DNA from: Archaeoglobus sp. JdFR-37
GTDB taxonomy: Archaea; Halobacteriota; Archaeoglobi; Archaeoglobales; Archaeoglobaceae
NCBI GenBank assembly: GCA_002010215.1
Contig: MTMY01000031.1
Location: forward strand, 59,196 to 123,195
Direction: 5' to 3'
Length of the DNA stretch: 64,000 nucleotides
The position numbers and the translations under genes are program-made. The number at the start of each line of letters is the position of its first letter. Position 1 is the first letter of the stretch. The notes beneath the pieces are model-generated. The model was not told the DNA's origin, did no database searches, and saw only the letters and a program-made list of their open reading frames with translations. Positions 11,347-20,730 of this stretch are shown here, one piece after another.

Positions 11347-13158
11347 TCACGCTTTATCTCCCAGCACCAAGCGGGGAGCAATCATCATTGATTTCAGTTC
11401 ATCTAGCAGAAGCTTGAAGGCGTAACTCATCTCAACGCGATGTATGTTGGCATCATCGTCGCACACATGGCAGTAAGCCGTGTTTCGTCTGTAGTCGTAA
11501 GTTGCTACCTGTCCGCAGTTGGCGCAGACGTAGACTTCTACCTTATCTGACTCTTCAAGCAGCCTATCCTTAAGGAGCAAAGCAGCGCCATGGCCGATGA
11601 GCACATCTCTCTCCATCTCTCCAAACCTCAGACCGCCTTTTCTAGCTCTGCCTTCTGTTGGCTGCCTAGTCAAAACCTGAACTGGCCCTCTGCTTCTGGC
11701 GTGCATCTTGCCTGAGACCATGTGGTAGAGCTTCTGGTAGTAGATTACGCCTACAAAGATATCTACAACAAACCTCTTGCCTGTAATCCCATCATACATT
11801 ACTTCCTTACCCGTATAGCTGAATCCGAACTTTTTCAGAGCCGCTCTTAGATCATCTTCCCTCTCACCGTGGAATGGGGTACCGTCAATTCTTCTTGCCT
11901 CCAGGCAGCCAACCTTACCACCAATCATTTCAAGCACGTGCCCAACAGTCATTCTCGAAGGGATGGCGTGGGGGTTAACTATCATGTCTGGCACAATGCC
12001 GCTTTCGGTGAATGGCATATCTTCTTCCGGCACAATGAGGCCGATAACACCTTTCTGTCCATGCCTTGAAGCGAATTTATCACCAAGCTCTGGAATTCTG
12101 AAATCCCTAACCCTCACTTTAGCAAGCTTTGAGCCATTTTCAGAAAGGGTCAGAAATACTGCATCTACTATTCCACTCTCGTTGGATCTCATAGTTATGG
12201 AGGTTTCCCTCCTCTTCTGCGGCGACACACCAAGCTCCGTGGGTTCCTCAAGGAATCTTGGTGGAGAAGTCTTACCTATGAGCACGTCATCCGGGCCCAC
12301 CTCGGTTTCTGGAAAAACCAGCCCGTCCTCATCAAGGTGGGCGTAAGCTTCAACTCCCCTATAACCATTAACGTCACTTGGGGGAATTCCAAACTTATCC
12401 TCCTGTCCGCCTGGGTATCTCATCTCCTCAGTCTCATATGTTCTGAAGAAATGGCTCCTGCCAAGACCCCTTTCAATGCTTCCCCTGTTGAATATGAGGG
12501 CATCCTCAATGTTGTATCCTTCGTAGCTCAAGACGGCAACAACGAAATTCTGGCCAGCAGGTCTTTCATCAAACTTTATCTCTTTCTGGGTGTCGGTGGT
12601 GACGATAGGGATTTGTGGGTAGTGGAGGAGATGACCTCTGGTATCAGCCCTCCATCCCAGATTAGCATATGGTAGTCCAAGGCTCTGTTTGATCATTGCT
12701 GCTCCCATGGTGTTTCTGGGGCTTGCGTTGTGCTCTGGATATGGAATCGAGCCAGTGCAGATTCCTACTATCAGTGAAGCATCAAGCTCAAGGTGAGTAT
12801 GCTCAGGGGTAAGCTCCTCTTCATTTATAGCAATGTATGCGTTCTCCTCCTCTTCGGCATCCAAATACTCTATCAAACCCTGTTTAATCAGATCATCAAA
12901 CTCGATCTCACCATTTTTCAGCTTCTCAATATGCTCCTCTGTAACTAAGGGTTTTCCGTTCTTCACGACTATAAGGGGTCTTCTGGTTCTTCCAGGGTCG
13001 GTATTAATTCTCACCTCATTGCTATCCGGATAATAAACCACATTAACCTGATCGCTTATCTTACCCTTTCTTCTCAACTCCCTCAATTGGTTAGCGAGTT
13101 TTTCGCCACTTTCGTAAAATCCGATAAGGGCACCATTAACGTAAACTCTGGTCTTCAC
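11347..13158 (-). CDS. rpoB1: DNA-directed RNA polymerase subunit B' (C-terminal half of B)
   Basis: A 603-residue C-terminal half of the second-largest subunit. Recognisable blocks include the [12 protein letters not shown] switch region, the [12 protein letters not shown] segment, [13 protein letters not shown], and a C-terminal zinc ribbon [22 protein letters not shown]. The GTG at 13158 is chosen as start: AGGTGA, formed across the rpoB2 stop, lies five bases upstream, while the GTG three codons earlier overlaps it. A split B subunit is common in methanogens and Archaeoglobus. Confidence 0.96.
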   Translation of the reverse strand: MKTRVYVNGALIGFYESGEKLANQLRELRRKGKISDQVNVVYYPDSNEVRINTDPGRTRRPLIVVKNGKPLVTEEHIEKLKNGEIEFDDLIKQGLIEYLDAEEEENAYIAINEEELTPEHTHLELDASLIVGICTGSIPYPEHNASPRNTMGAAMIKQSLGLPYANLGWRADTRGHLLHYPQIPIVTTDTQKEIKFDERPAGQNFVVAVLSYEGYNIEDALIFNRGSIERGLGRSHFFRTYETEEMRYPGGQEDKFGIPPSDVNGYRGVEAYAHLDEDGLVFPETEVGPDDVLIGKTSPPRFLEEPTELGVSPQKRRETSITMRSNESGIVDAVFLTLSENGSKLAKVRVRDFRIPELGDKFASRHGQKGVIGLIVPEEDMPFTESGIVPDMIVNPHAIPSRMTVGHVLEMIGGKVGCLEARRIDGTPFHGEREDDLRAALKKFGFSYTGKEVMYDGITGKRFVVDIFVGVIYYQKLYHMVSGKMHARSRGPVQVLTRQPTEGRARKGGLRFGEMERDVLIGHGAALLLKDRLLEESDKVEVYVCANCGQVATYDYRRNTAYCHVCDDDANIHRVEMSYAFKLLLDELKSMMIAPRLVLGDKA

Positions 13159-13163
13159 AAAAA

Positions 13164-14639
13164 TCACCTCGCTACTGGCTCAACACCAAATCCAAACAGT
13201 ATCTCTTGGACTTCTTTCTCATCACATCCAACGCTAACCTCTGCATACTGGGCAAAATTCTTCACGAGACCACAGTTGGGCCCTTCAGGAGTCTCGCTGG
13301 GGCATATCCTTCCCCACTGGGTTGGGTGGAGATCACGTGCCTCGAAGTGGGGCTGAGAGCGTGAGAGTGGAGAAATAACTCTCCTCAGATGAGAGAGGAC
13401 GCTGATGTAGTTGTGCCTGTCAATAAGCTGGGAAACTCCTGTTCTACCACCAACCCAGTTTCCTGTTGCCATCGGATGCATTATCCTGTCTGTCAGCACA
13501 TCGCTTCTTACAGCTGTTGACATCTTGAGCTGCCTGCCCCTTACCTTTGCTCTCTCAAGCTGGTATTTGACATCCTTAATAAGCCTGAGGAAAGCGACGC
13601 GGAATATTTCCTCCATAAGGTCGCCGGCAAGCTTGAGACGTTTGTTAGCGTAATGGTCTTTGTCATCCTCTCTTCTCATTCCAAGCGTTAATTCAAGAAC
13701 AGCTTCTGCCATCCTTGCAAGGAAAAAGGCTTTTGGCCTTCTTGCCTCCTTCTCAACACCTATGTGGGGCAGAAAGTACTGATCCAGAACCTGATTTGCC
13801 CTCTCAATGCGATACTCCTTGCTCTGCCCTGGCGCAACCCTTCTCCCCAGATACTCTATAGCTTCTTCTTGGGTGTCAACCTCAGCTACTTCAACGTTCT
13901 CAAGCATGAATTTCATTATCTCCGGGTTCTCACTGACCATTGTGACGATTTCCTGGTCAGTTTCAACCCCAAGAGCTTTCATCAGTACCACAAATTGTAC
14001 CGGCTTTGGAAGTTGGGGGAAGGTAACTTCAAGAATGTTGTTTCTGTTCCTCTCCACAACCACCAGCGCTCTGTAACCGGACCGCTGACTGAAAACCTTT
14101 GCAACTTCAATGGGCTCTCCATAGCGCTCCTCTCTTTCAAGAAGTATTTTGTTGGGTGCCAGATCTTCTAGAGTCATCAGGGCCCTTTCACTTCCGTTGA
14201 TTATGAAATAACCGCCAGGGTCAAGGGGATCTTCGCCATATTTGGTGACGTCATCCACATCATTCAGATTGCACACCTTGGACTTTACCATGATGGGGAG
14301 CATTCCGATTTCGACCCATTCCTCATCCAGCTCTTTTCCGCCATCAATAACTTGGCACTGCAGATAAACAGGGGCTGCATAGGTCAGGTTCCTGAGCCTG
14401 GCCATGGCAGGGTAAAGCGGGAGTCTGCTCCCTTCAGCCTCCTTCACTATAGGTCTTCCAACCTCAACCTTCCCCAGCTTGACGTAGGTGTCTGGGATAT
14501 CTAGTTCTATTCTTCCCTGCTCATCAATAACTCTCTGAAGACCCTCATCCAGAAACCGATTGAATGAGTCTATCTGGTGCTTGACTAACCTCTCGTGAGT
14601 AAAATACTTCCTAGCAAGAACTCTTCTATCTAACGGCAT
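13164..14639 (-). CDS. rpoB2: DNA-directed RNA polymerase subunit B'' (N-terminal half of B)
   Basis: A 491-residue N-terminal half of the second-largest subunit. It contains [20 protein letters not shown], the [13 protein letters not shown] block, the fork-loop region with [13 protein letters not shown] and SHLRR, and [24 protein letters not shown] near its end. The break with rpoB1 falls just after this conserved block, the usual archaeal split site. ATG at 14639 with GGGAGGT upstream; its TGA overlaps the rpoB1 ribosome-binding site. Confidence 0.97.
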   Translation of the reverse strand: MPLDRRVLARKYFTHERLVKHQIDSFNRFLDEGLQRVIDEQGRIELDIPDTYVKLGKVEVGRPIVKEAEGSRLPLYPAMARLRNLTYAAPVYLQCQVIDGGKELDEEWVEIGMLPIMVKSKVCNLNDVDDVTKYGEDPLDPGGYFIINGSERALMTLEDLAPNKILLEREERYGEPIEVAKVFSQRSGYRALVVVERNRNNILEVTFPQLPKPVQFVVLMKALGVETDQEIVTMVSENPEIMKFMLENVEVAEVDTQEEAIEYLGRRVAPGQSKEYRIERANQVLDQYFLPHIGVEKEARRPKAFFLARMAEAVLELTLGMRREDDKDHYANKRLKLAGDLMEEIFRVAFLRLIKDVKYQLERAKVRGRQLKMSTAVRSDVLTDRIMHPMATGNWVGGRTGVSQLIDRHNYISVLSHLRRVISPLSRSQPHFEARDLHPTQWGRICPSETPEGPNCGLVKNFAQYAEVSVGCDEKEVQEILFGFGVEPVAR

Positions 14640-14703
14640 TTAACCATACCTCCCTCTAAGTAGAAAAAATTCCATCTCAATTCGCAATAACTCTCCGCAC
14701 TTT

Positions 14704-14928
14704 TCATATAACAAGCCTGTAAACTACACTCTTTCCGGCTGTTGGGCTATCACGCACGATCCTTACTATATCTCCTGGTTTTGCTCCAATTTCCTTTGCA
14801 ATTGGGTCATCAGCCCTAATTTTTGGAAGTTGCTCTTTCCTGACGTTCAATACCTTCAGAACTTCTTCAGCCTCTTCTTTACTCAACAATTCGTGTTTTG
14901 GAACCAGCATATGATCTTGCAGTTTCAT
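14704..14928 (-). CDS. rpoH: DNA-directed RNA polymerase subunit H
   Basis: A 74-residue homologue of the C-terminal domain of eukaryotic Rpb5. Typical features are [12 protein letters not shown] near the start and the end [23 protein letters not shown]. Three in-frame starts exist (14943, 14934, 14928). The last is best placed, with AAGGAG six bases upstream. First protein gene of the polymerase operon, followed by rpoB2. Confidence 0.93.
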   Translation of the reverse strand: MKLQDHMLVPKHELLSKEEAEEVLKVLNVRKEQLPKIRADDPIAKEIGAKPGDIVRIVRDSPTAGKSVVYRLVI

Positions 14929-14960
14929 CTTCATCTCCTTCACCCAATTGAGAGGAGTTA

Positions 14961-15034
14961 CGGGCTCGACGGGATTTGAACCCGCGACCGACGGGTTAAA
15001 AGCCCGTCGCTCTGCCTGGCTGAGCTACGAGCCC
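14961..15034 (-). tRNA. tRNA-Lys (anticodon TTT)
   Basis: The minus strand folds into a complete cloverleaf. The acceptor stem GGGCTCG pairs with CGAGCCC and is followed by a G discriminator. The anticodon stem ACGGG/CCCGT encloses the loop CTTTTAA, giving anticodon TTT. The T arm contains GGTTCAAATCC. There is no intron and no encoded CCA. It lies immediately upstream of rpoH on the same strand, so it may share the transcript with the polymerase operon. Confidence 0.95.
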
Positions 15035-15057
15035 ATGTTCAGCATGCGGAGTTGCTG

Positions 15058-15068
15058 GATATATATCT
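15058..15068 (-). promoter_or_regulatory. TATA box for tRNA-Lys (and possibly the polymerase operon)
   Basis: The minus-strand sequence gatatatatcc is centred about 28 bases upstream of the first base of tRNA-Lys, the spacing expected for an archaeal TATA box. As the next genes on this strand follow without a strong terminator, it may also drive rpoH onwards. Confidence 0.55.
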
Positions 15069-15225
15069 TTTTCCCCGGGGTTTTTTGTGGTAGGTCTTAG
15101 CAAGTCTCCTACAATCATTTCCCAACTGTATTTGAAATTTTAGGTGAGTGAGAGGTATGTTGTTTCTTGGATTCATCCCCTCACAAACTTTACCTAAATC
15201 TCTGTTAATCATTTGTTGCTGCTAA

Positions 15226-15250
15226 GTTCCCTTGCGAAGGGTAGTTCACA
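15226..15250 (-). repeat. Small hairpin resembling an IS200/IS605 terminal structure (copy 1)
   Basis: In the otherwise gene-free 15035-15338 gap, the minus strand reads TGTGAACTACCCTTCGCAAG followed by GGAAC. CCCTT and AAGGG form a five-base-pair stem around CGC. A similar element lies at 56254-56283. The layout TGAA(yy)AC, C-rich stem, loop, G-rich stem, CTT is like the right ends of IS200/IS605 transposons, but no transposase is present. The rest of the gap shows nothing clear beyond the tRNA promoter. Confidence 0.35.
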
Positions 15251-15338
15251 AATCCTAGAACAAACTAATGACTAGCTCAGAACTTAGTGAGTAACTCAGA
15301 ACCACAAATTTTCTATCCTGATTGACAGAATTTATCAA

Positions 15339-16523
15339 GTGCTCTGTGCCAGATGCAAGGGAAACCTTCTCTGTGGAAGGATAAAGTGTCCTCTACTGGA
15401 AAAATTTGGATATCTGAAGAAGGTTGAAATAGAGGAGGGTAACATAGAAAAGCCAACTCCACCCTCAGCCTTCATAGGCAGAATAGGTTATCCAAAGGTT
15501 TATGCTGGGCCGCTAATAGCGGTAAATGGTGAACCATCTTTTCTCGACTCTCCTTGGCTATGGAAGGGTGATGTTGGGGATGTTATCAAGCTCAGAATGT
15601 CCCTGCTGAGGGGAATGAAGAGGATGGAGGTATATGTCGCTGCCAATCCTGACAGATACCTTTCTGACATTCAGGAAGCCACGGCATCAGTAAAACCCCT
15701 CGATTTGGAGACTGAGGTGGAAAAGGTCATCAAAAGGCCAGTTTTTGATGACACCGTTCAGCCGGTAGGCGTTTCGGCAAGAATTCAGGGTTTAAAACTG
15801 ACGGAGAATCCAAAGATTCCTGACAGGATTGAGAAAGTTTACTATGACGATTCCAGAGCTGTTGATGCTGTGAAATTCCTTTTTGACCACAGCTTCTCAA
15901 CATACTATCTCCAGAAAATCTTCAGTGTGGGGATGCTGGGTGAAACAAAGAGCAGAAAGCTCGTTCCTACAAGATGGAGTATAACTGCCATTCACGACAT
16001 CTTGGGGGAGGAAATAAAAAAGGAAATAGCATGCTTTGAATCTGTGGATAAAACGATGCTGTTCAGCTTTGAGCATTTCGGCAATCACTTCGAGATCATC
16101 CTATCTCCGGGCAACTATTCCTTCCAGCTTGTAGAAATATGGCTCAAAAAGAGCTTCTGGAGTCCTGACACAACTTGGATAGGATATGACAGAGAGGATA
16201 TTTCCAGAAAAAGGGAGTATTCTGTTCTTTCCGGTGGGTATTATGCTGCCCGTCTTCCCGTTCTCGAGCATCTCAGGAAAATAAGGAGGGTCGCATCAAT
16301 CATTGTTCTGAGGGAAATCAGGCCCGAATACTACGCTCCTCTTGGCGTATGGGTAGTTGAAGAAGGTGTCAGGAAAGCGATGCAAGGTAAAGCGGAGATA
16401 TTTGAAAGCTTGGAAGAAGCATTAACTAGGGCAGCTAACAGGCTGAGGACTGACAGAATGAAATGGGAAATTCACCTGAGACAACATCATCAGAGCAACT
16501 TGGGCAGGTTTTTTGAGGTGTGA
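15339..16523 (+). CDS. nreA: NreA-like DNA repair protein with C-terminal PCNA-binding motif
   Basis: A 394-residue protein of the archaeal Nre family, linked in haloarchaea to repair of mitomycin C-type damage. A putative zinc knuckle at the N-terminus uses Cys3, Cys6, Cys12 and Cys17. The C-terminus ends in QSNLGRFF (residues 385-392), a textbook PIP box (Q-x-x-hydrophobic-x-x-F-F) for binding the sliding clamp. The GTG at 15339 is the only normal start before the zinc motif; upstream in-frame codons include only ATT/CTG, so the exact start is uncertain. Its stop is two bases from the end of the convergent UPF0282 gene. Confidence 0.85.
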   Translation: MLCARCKGNLLCGRIKCPLLEKFGYLKKVEIEEGNIEKPTPPSAFIGRIGYPKVYAGPLIAVNGEPSFLDSPWLWKGDVGDVIKLRMSLLRGMKRMEVYVAANPDRYLSDIQEATASVKPLDLETEVEKVIKRPVFDDTVQPVGVSARIQGLKLTENPKIPDRIEKVYYDDSRAVDAVKFLFDHSFSTYYLQKIFSVGMLGETKSRKLVPTRWSITAIHDILGEEIKKEIACFESVDKTMLFSFEHFGNHFEIILSPGNYSFQLVEIWLKKSFWSPDTTWIGYDREDISRKREYSVLSGGYYAARLPVLEHLRKIRRVASIIVLREIRPEYYAPLGVWVVEEGVRKAMQGKAEIFESLEEALTRAANRLRTDRMKWEIHLRQHHQSNLGRFFEV

Positions 16524-16525
16524 TT

Positions 16526-17566
16526 CTATGCCAAGACTACAGGTTGCATTCCTAGAAATTCTGCCGCGGTAAGAACCTTCTTATCAAGCTTTCTCGCCAC
16601 TTCCCAGACTTCTCTTGTCCTCTCTCTGAACTTGGATTCCCGTGGAAGGTGATGGTCGTAGATGATGACTTGTGTGTCTGTCTCGAGTATTATCTTGGTG
16701 GCATTCTCCACTGCTCTTCTGAAGTTTGTGAGGTTCAGGGTGTAGCCAAGCATGTAGGTCATTGGGCCATCGAGTATCAGAATATTCGGATTCTCGTGGA
16801 TTATCCACTCGGCGTAGTCCTCGATAATAGGGCCGTTGAGGTCAGAGGAGTGGATGATCTTTGTTCCTCGAAATTCAACCACGGTGGAGAAAACCCAGCC
16901 AACTTTTGAGAACTCGATTCCATGGAAAAAGGGCTCGGTGAACCTAATCTTGGTTTTTCCAAGTTTAAATTCCCTATCATCAGCGAATCTCACTTCAATA
17001 TTTTCAAAACTAATTTCTGGAATTCTCTTACATTCACACCACTTTCTGACTCTGCCGTAAAACCATCTCCTGCCTTTCTCTAGCAGCTCGTGTCTTCTTT
17101 TCTGATAATCTCCAAAACTCTTGTTGCCAGCTATTTTTAGCCCATCCATTGGGTCCAAAAATTCTTTTTCTTCTGGTGGCTCAAGCATGTCCTCTAACTC
17201 CACACCATAGTTTCTGCAAAGCTCATTGAAAAACTTCTCAGCTCTGCTCTGCTGTGAATCGTTGATATACTGGTTGGGATTTTTGACAAAAATCAGCTTT
17301 CCAGAATAAATGTCTGCGTCAAAAGCTATATAGTGATCGTGGTGGTAGTGGGAGATAACGATCACATCAGCATCTCTTGCAGCCAGCCTGATTTTTTGCT
17401 TTGCCCGTTCATACCACTTAATCTTCTCTTCTCTCTTTGCCGGAAAGCTAGGATGCATTACTGCTGCTCCAGGGTCAATAAGGATATTATGGTCAGTTAT
17501 AATCAAAATACATGAGGATTTGGCCCCAATTGAATCGAACCAGACTGGCTGGAATTCTAGTTCCAT
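16526..17566 (-). CDS. Metallo-beta-lactamase-fold hydrolase, UPF0282 type
   Basis: A 346-residue protein with the metal-binding signature SHYHHDH (His73, His75, Asp77, His78) plus downstream SSDLNGP and YDHHLPRE segments that likely supply further ligands. The layout and length match the archaeal UPF0282 family of predicted metal-dependent hydrolases, whose substrate is not known to me. It follows the 94-residue conserved gene at 17569-17853 almost without a gap, so the two form an operon. Confidence 0.75.
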   Translation of the reverse strand: MELEFQPVWFDSIGAKSSCILIITDHNILIDPGAAVMHPSFPAKREEKIKWYERAKQKIRLAARDADVIVISHYHHDHYIAFDADIYSGKLIFVKNPNQYINDSQQSRAEKFFNELCRNYGVELEDMLEPPEEKEFLDPMDGLKIAGNKSFGDYQKRRHELLEKGRRWFYGRVRKWCECKRIPEISFENIEVRFADDREFKLGKTKIRFTEPFFHGIEFSKVGWVFSTVVEFRGTKIIHSSDLNGPIIEDYAEWIIHENPNILILDGPMTYMLGYTLNLTNFRRAVENATKIILETDTQVIIYDHHLPRESKFRERTREVWEVARKLDKKVLTAAEFLGMQPVVLA

Positions 17567-17568
17567 AA

Positions 17569-17853
17569 TTATGGCTTCTCGATCTGTCTAATGTCTATTT
17601 CCACGAGGTCTCCGACTTTCAGATCTTTGAGATTGTACTCCTCGTAATCAATTGGGATGTAAGCATCGAACTGGGTAAGTTCTTCAAGCTTTTTTGCAAC
17701 GTTCATACCCATATGCATGCTAAACTCGATAAGCTTCACGGGATCAGAGAGGTCAGCCTTGGGAATGATGCTTGCACCGCTTCCAACCTTTTTAAGAAAA
17801 AGGATGATCGTGTCATCATCCTTTAGCTCAATTCTCACGATTTTATACCTCAT
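17569..17853 (-). CDS. Conserved hypothetical protein (94 aa)
   Basis: I do not recognise the family. The protein is acidic and soluble, beginning MRYKIVRIELKDDDTIILFL and ending in a beta-rich stretch LKDLKVGDLVEIDIRQIEKP that could form a small barrel. The TAA is directly before the ATG of the UPF0282 hydrolase gene, which suggests joint expression. It is divergent from the GNAT gene, with an AT-rich 86-base promoter region between them. Confidence 0.6.
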   Translation of the reverse strand: MRYKIVRIELKDDDTIILFLKKVGSGASIIPKADLSDPVKLIEFSMHMGMNVAKKLEELTQFDAYIPIDYEEYNLKDLKVGDLVEIDIRQIEKP

Positions 17854-17939
17854 CTTTCCTGAATATCTGGCAGGAGTTTAAAAGTTATCGTGCAGATTCA
17901 GAAAAATTTAAATATTGCTACTATGTCACATAATGTCAA

Positions 17940-18392
17940 ATGATTACGCTGAAAGAGTTGCAGATTCGCCCTTACCAGCATGAAGAGGATAAGGAGAAGC
18001 TGGTGAAGATGTATCTGTCGTTTGACCCATCTGATCGAACTCTGGGGTTGCCTCCAGCTACACGAAGCGATCTTGAGAGCTGGCTGGACTTTTTTGCCCC
18101 CGGTCTTTCCATTGTTGCTGAATGTAATGGCGACATTGTGGGGCATGTTGCAGGAGCACCTATTGGAGAGGAAGTGCACATGATTTCATTCGTACACAAA
18201 AATTACCGGAACATGGGGTTGGGACAGAGAATGATCTCCACAGTAATTAAGAAGTGCAGGAAAGCCGGATACGACAGGATTGTTGTTGTTACGGATGAGC
18301 GCAATACAAGAGCCATACATGTTTTCAGGAAGTTAGGATTTCAGGTTGTGTCGGCTGGATTTGAGTATGAGATGCATCTGCCTCTTTATTGA
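17940..18392 (+). CDS. GNAT-family N-acetyltransferase
   Basis: A 150-residue acetyltransferase domain. The acetyl-CoA binding loop RNMGLGQRMI is preceded by the beta strand MISFVHKNY and followed by VVVTDERNTRAIHVFRKLGF, the typical C-terminal part of the fold. The substrate cannot be told. A TATA-like tttaaata about 30 bases before the ATG and the lack of a ribosome-binding site suggest a leaderless mRNA. Confidence 0.85.
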   Translation: MITLKELQIRPYQHEEDKEKLVKMYLSFDPSDRTLGLPPATRSDLESWLDFFAPGLSIVAECNGDIVGHVAGAPIGEEVHMISFVHKNYRNMGLGQRMISTVIKKCRKAGYDRIVVVTDERNTRAIHVFRKLGFQVVSAGFEYEMHLPLY

Positions 18393-18493
18393 AGCTTTCG
18401 AAGTTTTCGATGAATTAATTTGATAGTGGAATTGTTGATTTCAGGTTTTGAAATTTTTAATCGGGATCATAATAGAATAACTCCTCCTTTAGC

Positions 18494-18549
18494 AAGTGGA
18501 GTGCTGAATGCCGAAAGTGGAGAATTATGTCGAAAGCTCGGCAATACTT
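18494..18549 (+). other. Possible structured RNA or hairpin element
   Basis: Within the gap between the GNAT gene and a small membrane-protein gene, TGCCGA (18509-18514) can pair with TCGGCA (18538-18543), and AAGT (18494-18497) with ACTT (18546-18549). The octamer AAGTGGAG occurs twice (18494-18501 and 18515-18522). An AT-rich TATA-like stretch lies upstream. It could be a small RNA, the terminator region of the opposing gene, or chance. Confidence 0.2.
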
Positions 18550-18559
18550 AACCTTGCGG

Positions 18560-18910
18560 TCAACTGGAAGCTTTAAGTGCTTTCTCCATGTCTCTTCCGT
18601 AAGAATATCCAACTAAAACAAAAGCAAACAGTGCACCTGCTTCCAATATGTTATATGTTTCTTCATTGCCAGTAAAAAGCATTAAAATGGCCAAAAAGAA
18701 TAAAATAAAAGATACGGCGATACTTAGGAAAATATTTGGCGTGTGGGGCGGGATTACTATCGTCCCTTTTTTAATTAATTCATTATACTTTTTTGACCTG
18801 ACGATTATATACACAAGTGCTGGGAACAATGCTATGTATATGATTTCAGAAAGGTATGTAACATAATTGCAAACTTTGCCAGAATCTTTTATGTGATACA
18901 CAGAAAGCAA
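18560..18910 (-). CDS. Hypothetical membrane protein (116 aa)
   Basis: Unrecognised. Three to four hydrophobic stretches are visible (IIYIALFPALVYIIV, FLSIAVSFILFFLAILMLF, ALFAFVLVGYSYG), with charged loops between. The gene overlaps the end of the upstream membrane-protein gene by 22 bases, so the two are probably translated together. Base composition is more AT-rich than most of the window, as in many accessory or poorly conserved genes. Confidence 0.5.
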   Translation of the reverse strand: MLSVYHIKDSGKVCNYVTYLSEIIYIALFPALVYIIVRSKKYNELIKKGTIVIPPHTPNIFLSIAVSFILFFLAILMLFTGNEETYNILEAGALFAFVLVGYSYGRDMEKALKASS

Positions 18911-19299
18911 AAAACTGCTATGTAAAGTATAGTAATTCCAAATCTACCGTAAAACACAGAAGTTCCTGAATTTGCAATATTCTCTTTTATTTTAATTAAA
19001 ATTCTTATAATATTAACTGTAATTACAACTATTGCTCCACCTATCATCAAATTAAAAAATTCAATCAACTCTTCTATATCTAGGCTAAATATTGATGATA
19101 TGAATTCTAATGCCTCACTGATGCTGATTAATGCGAAAGCTATTGCTGAAATTATGAAATACATGCTAAAAGAATTCCAAGACAGTATCATTCTTTCAAA
19201 ATCTGCCCCCTCACTTGTGCTAACTAAATAAAGCAATAATAATGAAGAGATTAAACCTAATATTGCTATTATTTCTCCTAGGACAATTATTGCCATCAT
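18889..19299 (-). CDS. Hypothetical membrane protein (136 aa)
   Basis: Unrecognised. Four hydrophobic segments can be seen, starting with VLGEIIAILGLISSLLLLYL and ending with ITILYIAVFCFLCIT. It forms an overlapping pair with the 116-residue gene downstream. Both proteins have four-helix-like hydropathy and may be subunits of one membrane complex or an unrelated accessory pair. ATG at 19299 (an in-frame ATG follows at once). AT-rich. Confidence 0.5.
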   Translation of the reverse strand: MMAIIVLGEIIAILGLISSLLLLYLVSTSEGADFERMILSWNSFSMYFIISAIAFALISISEALEFISSIFSLDIEELIEFFNLMIGGAIVVITVNIIRILIKIKENIANSGTSVFYGRFGITILYIAVFCFLCIT

Positions 19300-19510
19300 A
19301 AATCATATCTTATTTTAAATTAATAAAGATTCCTCCGTATTCATATCATAAAAATTACGAATATTAGAGACATGAAGTCGGTAACTTCTTTTTATTTGTC
19401 TTGATAAATACCTCTTTTATAAAGATTGTAAGCTATTTCTTTTGTTTCTCAAGAGACCTTGCAAGCAACGAAGAGATGGAGGTTGGAATAATCCGAACCT
19501 CAGTTCCAGA

Positions 19511-19583
19511 CGCCGCCGGCAGGATTCGAACCTGCGACCATCGGCTTAACAGGCCGACGCTCTACCAGCTAAGCTACGGCGGC
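19511..19583 (-). tRNA. tRNA-Asn (anticodon GTT)
   Basis: Minus-strand cloverleaf with acceptor stem GCCGCCG/CGGCGGC and G discriminator, D arm GCTTAGCTGGTAGAGC, anticodon stem TCGGC/GCCGA around CTGTTAA (anticodon GTT), and T arm GCAGGTTCGAATCCTGC. No intron, no encoded CCA. A TATA-like gcttaaatt lies about 32 bases upstream on the same strand. Confidence 0.95.
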
Positions 19584-19768
19584 TCGCAAAGTTTCGCTGC
19601 AACCTATTGAATTTAAGCTTTACCCTCAAATAATGTTCGGTTGTTGATGTGTTCTGACGCATCGTTTGAGAATGTAATCTGTGGAAAACACTAAACGCAC
19701 TACACGCCACACGTCACAATACTGCCACATCCACTAAGTTTATTTTCGATGATATCTGTCAAAATTCG

Positions 19769-20695
19769 ATGGATGCATACTTGGAAAACGGAAAAATATG
19801 GACATTTTATTCCCCCAAACTGGAAAGAAGAGGCTTTGGCAGGCGAAAAGGAGACAGAATAATCCTCTCAATTCACGAAGCCATTTACCTTTCAACCAAA
19901 GGTTCACTTCGAGTTTTTAAGGGAGAGGAAGAGGTAAGTTCGAAGGAACTTTTCAAAATGCTTGAAAACCCTTCATACTACTTCGCTTACGAGGACCTCA
20001 GAGAGAGGGGACACAGAATAAGGCCTAATGGTCGTTATTTCACATGGAAAGAAAAAGAGATAATAGCTTTTTCTGAGCGGGAAAAAATCAGATTTCCTGA
20101 GTTGAAGGATTTCAGGGGGATAATTGCTGTCGTGGATGAGGAGGGTGAAGTGACCTACTACCGATCCGGGATTATTGAGCCATATGGGGTGCAGAAAGAA
20201 GAGCTCATGAGCTTTTCCGGGACCTTTGTGGGCGATAGAGTGCTGACCGCAAACACCGAAATATTCCGGAAATATTTCTATGGTAGCGAGCGGAACAATG
20301 TGGTTACGCTGAGTTTAGTGGAGGCTGCGTATCTTGCAGAAAAGGGATACCTCCATCTGGATGAGGATATCAATGAGCTGTCAGAAAAAGCGAGAGAGTT
20401 GGAGAAGAACTTTGAAAGAAAATATGAGGTTTATAGGGATTTAAAGGAGAGAAACTTTGTAGTTAAAACAGGCTTCAAGTTTGGAAGCGATTTCAGAGTC
20501 TATGAGAGAGTTGAGAGCCTTTCCGACCTTCCACATTCGAAATACCTGATTAAAATAGCTGATGACGTGTCTTTCGACCCCAGCGAGGTTGCTGGAATGG
20601 TCAGACTGGCTCAAAATGTCAGAAAGAAAATGCTTTTCGTCTTTGAAGATAATGGAAAGAACCTATATTATCTGATGGAGCGAATCAGAGTGTAG
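19769..20695 (+). CDS. endA: tRNA-splicing endonuclease, double-domain homodimer type
   Basis: A 308-residue enzyme that cuts introns from tRNA and rRNA precursors at bulge-helix-bulge sites. Two tandem copies of the endonuclease fold are present: a degenerate N-terminal half (residues 1-150) and the catalytic C-terminal half. The C-terminal half carries the triad Tyr245 (in SDFRVYER), His256 (PHSKYLIK) and Lys286/287 (VRKKMLFVFE). This length and layout match the A. fulgidus homodimeric enzyme rather than the 180-residue homotetramers. Stand-alone gene with a TATA-like element upstream. Confidence 0.93.
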   Translation: MDAYLENGKIWTFYSPKLERRGFGRRKGDRIILSIHEAIYLSTKGSLRVFKGEEEVSSKELFKMLENPSYYFAYEDLRERGHRIRPNGRYFTWKEKEIIAFSEREKIRFPELKDFRGIIAVVDEEGEVTYYRSGIIEPYGVQKEELMSFSGTFVGDRVLTANTEIFRKYFYGSERNNVVTLSLVEAAYLAEKGYLHLDEDINELSEKARELEKNFERKYEVYRDLKERNFVVKTGFKFGSDFRVYERVESLSDLPHSKYLIKIADDVSFDPSEVAGMVRLAQNVRKKMLFVFEDNGKNLYYLMERIRV

Positions 20696-20730
20696 TTATT
20701 AATAGCTATTGGCAACTATTAACCCGATAA

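Noticed and set aside
19401..19610. 69-codon plus-strand frame across tRNA-Asn
   Set aside because: Most of it is the complement of the tRNA gene; such false short proteins are frequent over tRNAs.
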